A DNA stretch of 27,607 nucleotides, from positions 1 to 27,607 of the forward strand of contig CAZGJC010000023.1 of the NCBI GenBank assembly GCA_964526505.1, in the 5' to 3' direction. A program made the position numbers and the translations under genes. This stretch comes from SVTX01 sp964526505. Lineage in GTDB: Bacteria; Bacillota; Clostridia; Oscillospirales; CAG-272. The notes beneath the pieces were generated by a model. The model saw nothing but the letters and a program-made list of their open reading frames with translations, did no database searches and was not told where the DNA came from. Shown piece by piece: positions 1 to 8,800 of the stretch (its first letter is position 1; every line of letters starts with the position of its first letter).

Positions 1-2315
1 ACGGCACAGTCGGTGCAAACAAGAACTCCATCAAGATCATCGGTGACCACACCGACAAATATATTCAGGCTTACTTCCAGTACGACTCAAAGAAAACAGG
101 CGGTGTAACGATTTCTCACCTCCGTTTCGGCGACTCGCCCATTAAGTCTCCTTACTACATCAACAAGGCAAACTTCGTTGCATGTCATAACCAGTCGTAC
201 CTCCACAAGTACGATATGGTTTCCGACGTTAAACCCGGCGGTACTTTCCTTCTTGACTGTCAGTGGACAACAATGGAAGAACTCGAAAAGAATCTTCCCA
301 ACTCCGTTAAGAAGTACATCGCTCAGAACAACGTTAAGTTCTACACGATAGACGCAACAAGCCTTGCTATCAAGAAGATAGGAAACGCAAAGGTTAAGAA
401 CACCATTCTTCAATCCGCATTCTTCGCACTTGCAAACATCCTTCCTAAGGACGAAGCAATCGAATATATGAAGAAGATGGCATATAAGTCCTACATCAAA
501 AAAGGACAGGCTATGGTTGACCTCAACTATGCCGCTATCGACGCAGGTTCCGACGCATTCGTTGAAATCAAAGTTCCCGCATCTTGGAAGAAGTGCGGTG
601 CGAACGCTCCCGCAAACGCAGTTGAAGGAACACGTCCAGAACTCGTTGAATTCGTTGAAAATATCGTAAATCCCGTATCCGCTATGAACGGTGACAGCCT
701 CCCCGTTTCCGCATTTGAAAAGTACGTTGACGGTCAATTCCCCCAGGGTGCCGCAGCATATGAAAAACGTGGAGTTGCGGTTATGGTTCCCGAATGGATT
801 CCCGAAAATTGTATCCAGTGTAACAACTGTTCGTTCGTTTGTCCTCACGCAACAATCCGTCCTTATGCTATGACGGAAGAAGAGGCGGCAAACGCTCCCG
901 AATCCACAAAGTTCGCATCCAAGCCCGTTCTTAAAACAAACTATAAGTTCTCCATCGCAGTCAGCCCTCTCGACTGTATGGGTTGTACCCTCTGTGTTAA
1001 GGCTTGTCCCGTAAACCAGGGTGTTGATAAGAAGGCTACGGAAGCAGGCGAAAAGCCCGACACTTCCAAGTACGCAATCAAGATGATGCCCCAGGCATCT
1101 CAGAGCGAACAGCAGAGTGCATTCGACTACGCCGTTGAACACGTAAGCGAAAAGCCCGAACTCGTTGCAAATACGGTTAAGGGTAGCCAGTTCAAACAGC
1201 CCTTGCTCGAATTCTCCGGCTCTTGTGCAGGTTGTGCCGAAACGTCTTACGCAAGACTCGTAACACAACTCTTCGGTGAGAGAATGTATATCTCCAACGC
1301 AACAGGTTGTTCCTCCATTTGGGGTGGTTCCGCTCCTTGTACGCCTTACACGGTAAACAAAGAAACAGGTAAGGGTCCGGCATGGGCTAACTCCCTCTTT
1401 GAAGATAACGCAGAACACGGTCTCGGTATCTACCTCGGTCAGAAGACCATTCGTGAGAGACTTATCGGTTACGTTAAATCTCTTGATTACTCCGATTGTC
1501 CCGAATGTAAGGCACTTCTTGACAACTACCTTGCAACTCTCGACGACGGTGCAAAGAACGAACAGGCAACAAAAGAAATGGTTGCAATGCTCGAACGTGT
1601 AGTTGTTGAATATCCCGACGATTGTGAAATCGAAAAGAAGATTCTCGCAGAAAAAGATTACCTCAACAAGAAGTCCATGTGGATCTTCGGCGGTGACGGT
1701 TGGGCATACGATATCGGATTTGGCGGTCTCGACCACGTACTCGCATCCGGCGAAAACGTAAACGTATTCGTATTCGATACGGAAGTTTACTCCAACACAG
1801 GCGGACAGGCTTCCAAGGCTTCCAACATCGGTCAGGTTGCACAGTTTGCCGCGGCAGGTAAGGCAATCGGCAAGAAGAACCTTGCTGAAATCGCTATGTC
1901 CTACGGTTACGTATACGTAGCACAGGTATCTATGGGTTACGATAAGAACCAACTCCTCAAAGCACTTACAGAGGCTGAGGCATATAACGGTCCTTCGCTT
2001 ATCATCGGTTACGCTCCTTGTGAAATGCACGGTGTTAAGGGCGGTATGCAGAATTGCCAACTCGAAATGAAGAAGGCAGTTGAAGCAGGTTACTGGCAGA
2101 CGTTCAGATACAATCCCACACTTGAAAACAACAAACTTACAATAGACTCCAAGGAGCCTACCGCAAGTTACGTTGACTTCATCAAGTCCGAGACTCGTTA
2201 TGCTCGTCTTGCACAGTCCAACCCCGAAAGAGCGGCCGCACTCTTTGCAAAAGCTGAGGCTAACGCAAAGGCTAAGTACGACAGACTTCAAAAAATGGGT
2301 AAACTCTACGAATAA
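1..2315 (+). CDS. nifJ: Pyruvate:ferredoxin (flavodoxin) oxidoreductase, C-terminal part
   Basis: The homodimeric PFOR oxidatively decarboxylates pyruvate with CoA to acetyl-CoA and CO2 and reduces ferredoxin, a central step of anaerobic energy metabolism in the cytoplasm. The reading frame is open from base 3 (first residues GTVGANKNSIKIIG, a PFOR gamma-domain motif), so the 5' end lies outside the window. About 770 residues are present, against roughly 1170-1190 for the family. Two ferredoxin-type clusters are visible: CIQCNNCSFVCP (from 810) and CMGCTLCVKACP (from 975). They are followed by the CAGC cluster ligands near 1225, the thiamine-diphosphate motif GDGWAYDIGFGG (about 1693) with the downstream NTGGQAS, and a late conserved Cys in the C-terminal domain. 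Codon use is strongly biased (ggt, gtt, aac, cgt), as expected for an abundant protein. A strong hairpin terminator follows. The identification is secure. Confidence 0.97.
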   Translation, partial: GTVGANKNSIKIIGDHTDKYIQAYFQYDSKKTGGVTISHLRFGDSPIKSPYYINKANFVACHNQSYLHKYDMVSDVKPGGTFLLDCQWTTMEELEKNLPNSVKKYIAQNNVKFYTIDATSLAIKKIGNAKVKNTILQSAFFALANILPKDEAIEYMKKMAYKSYIKKGQAMVDLNYAAIDAGSDAFVEIKVPASWKKCGANAPANAVEGTRPELVEFVENIVNPVSAMNGDSLPVSAFEKYVDGQFPQGAAAYEKRGVAVMVPEWIPENCIQCNNCSFVCPHATIRPYAMTEEEAANAPESTKFASKPVLKTNYKFSIAVSPLDCMGCTLCVKACPVNQGVDKKATEAGEKPDTSKYAIKMMPQASQSEQQSAFDYAVEHVSEKPELVANTVKGSQFKQPLLEFSGSCAGCAETSYARLVTQLFGERMYISNATGCSSIWGGSAPCTPYTVNKETGKGPAWANSLFEDNAEHGLGIYLGQKTIRERLIGYVKSLDYSDCPECKALLDNYLATLDDGAKNEQATKEMVAMLERVVVEYPDDCEIEKKILAEKDYLNKKSMWIFGGDGWAYDIGFGGLDHVLASGENVNVFVFDTEVYSNTGGQASKASNIGQVAQFAAAGKAIGKKNLAEIAMSYGYVYVAQVSMGYDKNQLLKALTEAEAYNGPSLIIGYAPCEMHGVKGGMQNCQLEMKKAVEAGYWQTFRYNPTLENNKLTIDSKEPTASYVDFIKSETRYARLAQSNPERAAALFAKAEANAKAKYDRLQKMGKLYE

Positions 2316-2344
2316 TATCCGAGAGTAACCACTCAAACTAAAAT

Positions 2345-2383
2345 ATCCCTGCGGTTGCAATGCAACCGCAGGGATTGTTTTTT
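2345..2383 (+). terminator. Rho-independent terminator after nifJ
   Basis: A perfect 15-bp inverted repeat (arms 2345-2359 and 2361-2375, ATCCCTGCGGTTGCA and its complement) is followed by TGTTTTTT. It lies between the convergent nifJ and PHP-family genes. On the minus strand the tail is only ATTTTAG, so it may also stop the opposing transcript, but less efficiently. Confidence 0.93.
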
Positions 2384-2391
2384 ATCCGTAA

Positions 2392-3222
2392 TTAAATTAC
2401 TTCTATGTAGTTTGTCCATGCACGCTCGCCGTCGTCCGTGCATATTTCGGCACGTATAAACTTTTCTTCGTCCGACGGAACGTATTCCGCTCCGATAAGC
2501 CCGTCACCCGTAAAAGTATGCCTGTCGTTGTCGGTATGATTTGTAAACAGTTCTATTTTCGACGCAGGTGTACATCTTATTTGTATCTTTCCAGACGGGA
2601 ACGAGGAAACGTGTACCTCACCGCATCCCTCCGACGAATAAAATCTGCCTGCGGTTATGGCTCTGACTATACTCGGCGTCGTCGCTTCCAAAGCCTCGAC
2701 GCAAATTCCACCGTGCAAATTCTCACCTGTTGAGAAGACCGCCGTGCAAACTCCACGCTCTGCAAGTTCGTCACAGAGTACGTGTGCATCATCTCCCATG
2801 CTTGCCACGTCTATTGCATCCAGACCTTCAAGATTTTCTATCTGACGAGCGGTATTTCCGTTTTCTTTTACGTCAGTCAAAACCGCATACCCGTTTTTCA
2901 TATGAATAAGTCTTATCGCCTCACACGCTTTCGCCGACGATGTTTTTATCATATTTTCCCAATCTTCCGGAATTTCGGGATTAGAACTCACACCGACACC
3001 GATAATGGTATACTGACCCCCCATAGACTCGCTATTGCCTATCTTGCACTCAACAGACGGTAAAATACCGTCTCCGCTTGTAAATATACCTTTTTCGGCA
3101 ATAATTACGGCGTCATACCCCTCGCAAAGATACGCATCCGCCTGCTCACGTATGTTTTTGCCGAAATCTCTTTTGCAAAAACCCAGTTTTATTCTTGTTT
3201 TATCCGTTAAATCAACAAACAT
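2392..3222 (-). CDS. PHP-domain superfamily protein lacking the metal ligands
   Basis: This 276-residue protein follows the layout of PHP (polymerase and histidinol phosphatase) family phosphoesterases. The central EGYDAVII segment (34-41) sits where these enzymes read EGYDFIALTDH. PSVEC (55-59) matches PGVEF. The C-terminal GRFYSSEG (192-199), IRCTPASKIELFTN (215-228) and IRAEICTDDGERAWTN (256-271) are typical of the family. The His and Asp metal ligands are absent. The N-terminal HxHT position reads LGFCKRD, the DH position reads AEKG (42-45), the HP position reads LTD (115-117), and the DDAH position reads STGENLH (164-170). A trinuclear metal site is therefore unlikely. The start has an SD-like GAGGCGGTG about 6 nt upstream. 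The gene has its own sigma-A promoter, divergent from cca. Family assignment is fairly sure; the function is unknown. Confidence 0.75.
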   Translation of the reverse strand: MFVDLTDKTRIKLGFCKRDFGKNIREQADAYLCEGYDAVIIAEKGIFTSGDGILPSVECKIGNSESMGGQYTIIGVGVSSNPEIPEDWENMIKTSSAKACEAIRLIHMKNGYAVLTDVKENGNTARQIENLEGLDAIDVASMGDDAHVLCDELAERGVCTAVFSTGENLHGGICVEALEATTPSIVRAITAGRFYSSEGCGEVHVSSFPSGKIQIRCTPASKIELFTNHTDNDRHTFTGDGLIGAEYVPSDEEKFIRAEICTDDGERAWTNYIEVI

Positions 3223-3254
3223 TTTCGCACCGCCTCAAATAATTTCCTTATTTA

Positions 3255-3283
3255 ATTATACATTATTAAATTGTCTCCGTCAA
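3255..3283 (-). promoter_or_regulatory. Sigma-A promoter of the PHP-family gene
   Basis: On the minus strand the -35 TTGACG (3278-3283) and -10 TATAAT (3255-3260) are separated by 17 nt. The expected start lies about 30 nt upstream of the ATG at 3222. It is arranged back to back with the cca promoter. Confidence 0.8.
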
Positions 3284-3302
3284 GCGTTTCGACGTTTTTA
3301 TC

Positions 3303-3330
3303 TTGACTTTAAACGCTTTTGTGATATAAT
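3303..3330 (+). promoter_or_regulatory. Sigma-A promoter of cca, extended -10
   Basis: The -35 TTGACT (3303-3308), a 16-nt spacer and the extended -10 TGATATAAT (-10 hexamer 3325-3330) are followed about 20 nt later by the SD GGAGG (3351-3355). Confidence 0.85.
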
Positions 3331-3363
3331 GATATTGATTTTGACGCAAAGGAGGTAACCGTT

Positions 3364-4518
3364 TTGAAAATAGATTTTCCGAGCAACGTAAAACGCATAA
3401 TCAAAATTTATAACGTAAACGGTCACTCCGCCTATGCCGTCGGAGGTTGCGTCAGAGACTCGCTTCTCGGCAAGGTGCCGAGCGATTGGGATATAACCAC
3501 GTCGGCTACTCCGGACGAGACAATACAAATATTTGAAAATTCCGGCATTAGAACTTTCGCCACGGGAATTAAACACGGAACCGTGTCTGTTCTTCTTGAC
3601 GGCGAAATTTTCGAGTGTACAACTCACCGTGTGGACGGCGATTATAAAGACAGCCGTCGCCCGTCGTCGGTCAAATTCACAAAACGCCTCTGTGATGATC
3701 TCTCTCGCAGAGACTTCACCGTCAATGCAATGGCGGCAAGCCCGGACGGTGGTATTTTCGACGTCTTCGGCGGACAAGACGACCTGAAAAATAAAATCAT
3801 AAAATGCGTGGGCGACCCAACGGTACGTTTTTCGGAAGACGCACTCCGTATTCTTCGTGCCGTTCGTTTTGCAACGGTACTTGATTTTGATATTGAAGAG
3901 AAAACCTTGCAAGCGGTAAAATCCCTTGCCCACACTCTCAAAAATATATCCGCAGAGAGAAAAACCGCCGAGCTGAAAAAAATACTCACCTGCAAGTACG
4001 CCGACAGAGGCGTATCCCTGCTTTTTTATACGGGAATTATGGGATATCTTCTACCCGACGCTGTGCAAAATTCGCAAATCAACCTGTCGGTGACAAGTGC
4101 CGATTTTCCCTGTCGTCTCGCTTGCCTTATGTGGCAAACAAACGCAAAAGACCTCTCGCCTCTTTGCCTCTCAAACAAAGAAAAATCCACTGTTTTCACA
4201 ATTCTTACACCGATTGATTTTGCATCCGGTGAAAAAGGTGCCAGATATGCTCTTTCAAAATACGGCGATTTGCTTTTTCCCGCATGTGATATTCAGGAAA
4301 AGTCAGCCCTCAAAACCGAAGCAAAAAAACAAAAAGAACTCGGCGTTGCCACCAAAATAAGCCAACTCAATATAAACGGCTCCGACCTTTTATCCATCGG
4401 AATAAAGCCCGAAAACATCGGCAAAACTCTCTCAACTCTGCTCGACAGAGTTCTTTTCGACCCACAAAATAACGACAGACAAACACTAATTCGGCTGTCG
4501 CAAGAACTGAACGCATAA
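3364..4518 (+). CDS. cca: CCA tRNA nucleotidyltransferase (CCA-adding enzyme, class II)
   Basis: The enzyme adds or repairs the 3'-terminal CCA of tRNAs from CTP and ATP. The protein of 384 residues carries the class II polymerase-beta-like head: GGCVRD (27-32), the catalytic carboxylates in DWD (41-43), RRDFTVNAMA (115-124) and EDALRILRAVRFA (158-170). The C-terminal body is short and poorly conserved, and no HD phosphohydrolase motif is evident. The total is slightly below the usual 400-450 residues. The start is TTG at 3364, chosen because GGAGG lies 8 nt upstream and the neck motifs follow in frame. The gene appears monocistronic, with its own promoter and a weak hairpin downstream. Confidence 0.93.
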   Translation: MKIDFPSNVKRIIKIYNVNGHSAYAVGGCVRDSLLGKVPSDWDITTSATPDETIQIFENSGIRTFATGIKHGTVSVLLDGEIFECTTHRVDGDYKDSRRPSSVKFTKRLCDDLSRRDFTVNAMAASPDGGIFDVFGGQDDLKNKIIKCVGDPTVRFSEDALRILRAVRFATVLDFDIEEKTLQAVKSLAHTLKNISAERKTAELKKILTCKYADRGVSLLFYTGIMGYLLPDAVQNSQINLSVTSADFPCRLACLMWQTNAKDLSPLCLSNKEKSTVFTILTPIDFASGEKGARYALSKYGDLLFPACDIQEKSALKTEAKKQKELGVATKISQLNINGSDLLSIGIKPENIGKTLSTLLDRVLFDPQNNDRQTLIRLSQELNA

Positions 4519-4521
4519 ACT

Positions 4522-4554
4522 CCGTCTTTTGTAAACAGACGGCGGTTTGTGCGT
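4522..4554 (+). terminator. Weak hairpin terminator after cca
   Basis: A CCGTCT/AGACGG stem (4522-4527, 4537-4542) with a 9-nt loop is followed by a T-rich but interrupted tail (GGTTTGTGCGTTTTT). The stem is short, so read-through into carA is possible. Confidence 0.45.
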
Positions 4555-4577
4555 TTTTCATTTTATTTAAAAATTCC

Positions 4578-4606
4578 TTGACAAGTATGCCCTCGTGAGT
4601 TATAAT
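4578..4606 (+). promoter_or_regulatory. Perfect-consensus sigma-A promoter for carAB-dapF
   Basis: TTGACA (4578-4583), exactly 17 nt, then TATAAT (4601-4606). A second TATAAT lies at 4615-4620 without a matching -35. The predicted leader RNA is about 120 nt. Confidence 0.88.
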
Positions 4607-4658
4607 TTATATGATATAATGCGGATTTTTGGAATATTTTCAAATGATTTGCAAAATA

Positions 4659-4695
4659 ACGTTCTTTTATACGGGCAGATGACGAAAAAGAACGT
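4659..4695 (+). promoter_or_regulatory. Leader hairpin in the carA 5' UTR
   Basis: A perfect 10-bp stem (ACGTTCTTTT at 4659-4668, AAAAGAACGT at 4686-4695) encloses a 17-nt loop, ending about 25 nt before the SD AAGGAG (4722-4727). It does not contain the PyrR-binding-loop consensus, and no T-run follows, so it is not an obvious terminator. It may be a protein-binding, ligand-binding or stability element; function unknown. Confidence 0.45.
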
Positions 4696-4734
4696 ATAAA
4701 ATTTAAAATTTCCATTTCAAGAAGGAGAAACGGC

Positions 4735-5778
4735 ATGAAAAAAGTCTACATCATCTTGCAAAACGGACAGGTTTTTGAAGGAAGATCATTCGGCACAGAC
4801 GGCAGTGTGGTCGGAGAAATTGTTTTCTCAACAAATACCGTAGGATACACGGAGGCACTCACAGACCCCGTATACCACGGTCAAATACTTCTTCAAACCT
4901 TTCCGCTCATCGGTAATTACGGCGTGATTTCGGAAGATACCGAGTCCGATAAAGTCCACGCTTCCGCCATTATCGTAAGGGAATGGGCGGAAAACCCATC
5001 TAATTACCGTTGTGAAGAAACACTCGATAACTTTCTCAAAGCAAACGGCATAGTCGGCGTTTGCGGAGTCGACACCAGAGCGTTAACAGAGGTAATTCGT
5101 GAATACGGCGTTATGAACGCAATTATCACGGACACTCTCCCAGACCCTATTGTCCCCGATGAGGTTATTACGTATGCCGTAAAAGGACTTGTACGGGAGG
5201 TCACCTGCAAAGAAATAAAAACGTATAAATCCCAAAACTCAGAGTACAGCGTTGCAGTGTATGACCTCGGAGTGACCAAAAGTGTGATAAATTCCCTTCT
5301 TATGCGTGACTGCGACGTAACCATATTCCCGGCAGGTACACCCTCACGCACAATTTTGGACGGTAATTTCGACGGCGTGCTTATATCGGGCGGTCCTTGT
5401 GTTGACCCCGGAGAAAACGTCGAAATAATTCTTGAAATCCGTAAACTTCTCGGAGCAATTCCGCTTTTCGGCATAGGACTCGGACATCAACTCGTTGCCC
5501 GTGCCGCAGGTGCAGGTACAACAAAACTTAAATTCGGTCATCACGGAGCAAATCAACCCGTCAGAAATATGCAAACGGGTAAAATAGAAATAACGTCACA
5601 GGCTCATCTCTACACCGTAAACCCCGCTCGCCTGCCGTCAAGTGCAACGCTTATCGAAACCAACGTTCTCGACGGTTCGGTAGAAGCCATAGACTATAAA
5701 GAACAAAAGGCATTTACAATACAGTATTATCCAACCGATGCTCACTTTGATAAATTTGTAAAACTTATTCAAAAGTGA
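4735..5778 (+). CDS. carA: Carbamoyl-phosphate synthase small subunit with inactivated glutaminase site
   Basis: CarA normally hydrolyses glutamine and channels ammonia to CarB for carbamoyl phosphate, the precursor of pyrimidines and arginine. The 347-residue protein has a normal N-terminal domain (for example GYTEALTDP and PLIGNYGV) and the GATase-like fold marker KFGHHGANQPV. The catalytic residues are gone. The nucleophile position reads GIGLGHQ (Gly248 in place of Cys), the His-Glu pair reads YYPT (Tyr332 and Thr334 in place of His and Glu), and the conserved AQNHGF segment reads SQAHLY (288-293). It is therefore predicted to be structural or regulatory, with CarB using free ammonia, as in vertebrate CPS I. 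The start has AAGGAG 7 nt upstream. The gap to carB is 57 nt, so the two are cotranscribed. Family identity is secure; loss of glutaminase activity is inferred from residues. Confidence 0.93.
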   Translation: MKKVYIILQNGQVFEGRSFGTDGSVVGEIVFSTNTVGYTEALTDPVYHGQILLQTFPLIGNYGVISEDTESDKVHASAIIVREWAENPSNYRCEETLDNFLKANGIVGVCGVDTRALTEVIREYGVMNAIITDTLPDPIVPDEVITYAVKGLVREVTCKEIKTYKSQNSEYSVAVYDLGVTKSVINSLLMRDCDVTIFPAGTPSRTILDGNFDGVLISGGPCVDPGENVEIILEIRKLLGAIPLFGIGLGHQLVARAAGAGTTKLKFGHHGANQPVRNMQTGKIEITSQAHLYTVNPARLPSSATLIETNVLDGSVEAIDYKEQKAFTIQYYPTDAHFDKFVKLIQK

Positions 5779-5835
5779 CTTTGAAACGAACAAAAAAATA
5801 ACACAAATATCGTTTAAAATGAAAGGATAATAATT

Positions 5836-8800
5836 ATGCCACTCAATACGTCAATCAAAAAAGTTCTCGTTATAGGATCAGGTCCGATAGTTATAGGTCA
5901 AGCCGCAGAATTCGACTATGCCGGTGCACAGGCTTGCCGTATACTCAAAAGCCATAAAATAAACACGGTTCTTCTCAACTCAAACCCGGCCACGATTATG
6001 ACCGATAAGGCAATGGCGGATGAAATTTATCTTGAACCGTTAACCCTCGACACACTCAAAAGAATTATAATAGAAGAAAAACCCGACAGTATTCTTGCCG
6101 GATTCGGAGGGCAGACGGGACTTACCCTCGCTATGCAACTTTACAACGAGGGATGGTTGCAGTCTCATAACGTTCGTCTTATAGGTACGGACGCAGAGGC
6201 TATAATCAAAGCGGAAGACAGAGAAATGTTCAAGGAAACAATGCTCAAAATCAATCAACCGCTCATCCCCTCGGATATTGCAACCACACTTGAAGACTCA
6301 AAGAAAATCGCAAATCGGATAGGCTACCCCGTAATCATTCGCCCGGCATTCACGCTCGGCGGTTTCGGAGGCGGTGTTGCGTATAATGAAGAAGAACTCA
6401 CAGAAGTCGCATCCAACGGTCTCGAACAGTCCCCAATTACGCAAATACTTGTTGAAAAATATATATACGGCTGGAAAGAAATAGAATTCGAAGTTATCCG
6501 TGACCGTGTCGGCAACAAAATAGCAGTTTGCTCAATGGAAAACTTTGACCCCGTAGGCATTCACACAGGTGACTCGATAGTTGTCGCCCCCGCACTTACT
6601 CTTTCTCCGAAAGAATATAATATGCTCCGTAAAGCGGCGCTTGATATAATCGAAGAACTCAATATTGAGGGTGGCTGTAACTGCCAATTTGCCCTTGACC
6701 CCAATTCCGATAATTATGCGGTAATTGAAGTAAACCCCCGTGTTTCCCGTTCATCCGCCTTGGCGTCCAAGGCAACGGGATACCCCATTGCGAAAGTTTC
6801 GGCACAAATCGCACTCGGATATACTCTTGACGAGATAAGAAACGAAATAACGGGAAAGACTTTCGCTTGCTTTGAACCTACCGTCGACTACGTTGTTCTC
6901 AAAATGCCGAAATGGCCATTTGATAAATTCGCTCAGTCCGAAAGAAAACTCGGAACTCAAATGAAAGCAACGGGCGAGGTTATGTCAATAGCCCCCTCGT
7001 TTGAAGAGGCCTTGCTCAAAGCCGTAAGAGGTGCGGAAATAAATCTCGACACACTTAACGCAAAACACACTCTTCTCGGAGAAAATCCGAGAGAAGGCCT
7101 CAAACGCAACGACGATATGCGTCTGTTCAGAGTCTACGAAGCACTCACTTGCGGTATCTCGGTCGATGAAATAAACGAAATCACAAAAATTGATAAATTC
7201 TTCCTCTGTAAACTTGAAGGTCTCTCAAAATTCGAAAAAGAAATCTCCGCTCTAAACGGTAAAAAGATGAACGACGAGACGTATATCAGAGGTAAAAAAT
7301 TAGGATATACCGATATCGCTCTCGCTCGCATATCGGGTGCAACTCTCCCGACTCATATTCGCTCGTCCTACAAAACGGTAGATACATGTGCAGGTGAAGT
7401 TCAGGCACAAAGACCTTACTTCTACGGCACACACGACGACCCCGAATACGACGAGGCTAAAAATTATCTCCGTCCCGAAAAAGAAACCGTTCTCGTTTTG
7501 GGATCCGGTCCTATCAGAATAGGTCAAGGCATTGAATTTGACTATTCGTCGGTTCATTGCGTATGGTCGCTTAAAGAAATGGGCTATGATGTGGCAATTG
7601 TCAATAATAATCCCGAAACCGTCTCAACCGACTTTGACGTTGCCGACAGACTCTATTTTGAACCCTTGACGTCCGAAGACGTATACGATATAATTCAACT
7701 TGAAAAGCCTGTCGGAGTCGTTGTGGCATTCGGTGGTCAAACCGCCATAAAACTCACAAATTTCCTTGATAAGATGGGCATTCCCGTTTTGGGTACGTCT
7801 GCCGACGGAATAGACCTTGCGGAAGACAGAGCGAGATTTGAAGCCCTTCTCGAAGAATGCGGAATCAAACGCCCGTCGGGTATCGGTGTTATGACAAAAG
7901 AAGAAGCACTCTCCGCCGCAGAAAAACTCGGTTACCCCGTGCTTGTTCGTCCCTCATACGTAATAGGCGGACAAAATATGGTCATAGCAAACGAGGCTCA
8001 GGATATTGAAACCTATATGGATAAGATACTCTCAACCGGCATCGACAACCCTGTGCTTGTCGATAAATATATGCAAGGAACCGAACTTGAAGTTGACGTT
8101 ATCTCCGACGGTGAGGACGTACTTATCCCCGGTATTATGGAGCATATCGAGCGTGCCGGTATCCACTCTGGTGACTCAATAGCCGTCTATCCTCCGTATA
8201 ATCTTACCGACTATATGGAACAAAAAATAATCGACTGTTCCACAACACTCGCTCTCAAACTCGGCACAAAAGGACTTGTAAATATTCAGTACCTTATTTA
8301 CAATAACGAATTGTACGTAATCGAGGTTAACCCCCGTGCGTCACGTACCGTTCCTTATATCAGTAAAGTAACAAACGTTCCTATGGTAGACCTTGCGTCC
8401 AAGGTAATGATAGGTAAAAAACTCTCGTCTCTCGGTTACGGCACGGGACTTTACAAATGTCCTCCGTACTACGCCGTAAAAGTTCCCGTTTTCTCCTTTG
8501 AAAAACTTAACGACGTAAACACGCAACTCGGTCCCGAAATGAAATCCACGGGTGAAGTTCTCGGTATAGGTAAAACTTTGAACGAGGCAATTTACAAAGG
8601 TCTTGTTGCGGCGGGATTTAAGGTAAATATCAAAGATAAGGCAAATACGGGCGTGTTCCTCTCGGTTGATGACAGAGACTACCACGAAATCGTTTCCATA
8701 GCGAAAAAGTTCTCCGACTTTAATATGAAAATATACGCCACCGAAGGCACGGCTAAATCCATTGCCAGACTCGGCGTTGACGTTGAAGTTGTGGAAAACG

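Noticed and set aside
87..2360. Long minus-strand open frame of 757 codons antisense to nifJ
   Set aside because: It results from the codon bias of nifJ. The product is Cys/Val/Phe-rich, low in plausible domains, and nifJ on the other strand has full family motifs.
4659..4695. carA leader hairpin as a PyrR attenuator
   Set aside because: The PyrR-binding-loop consensus is absent and no terminator with a U-run follows before carA.
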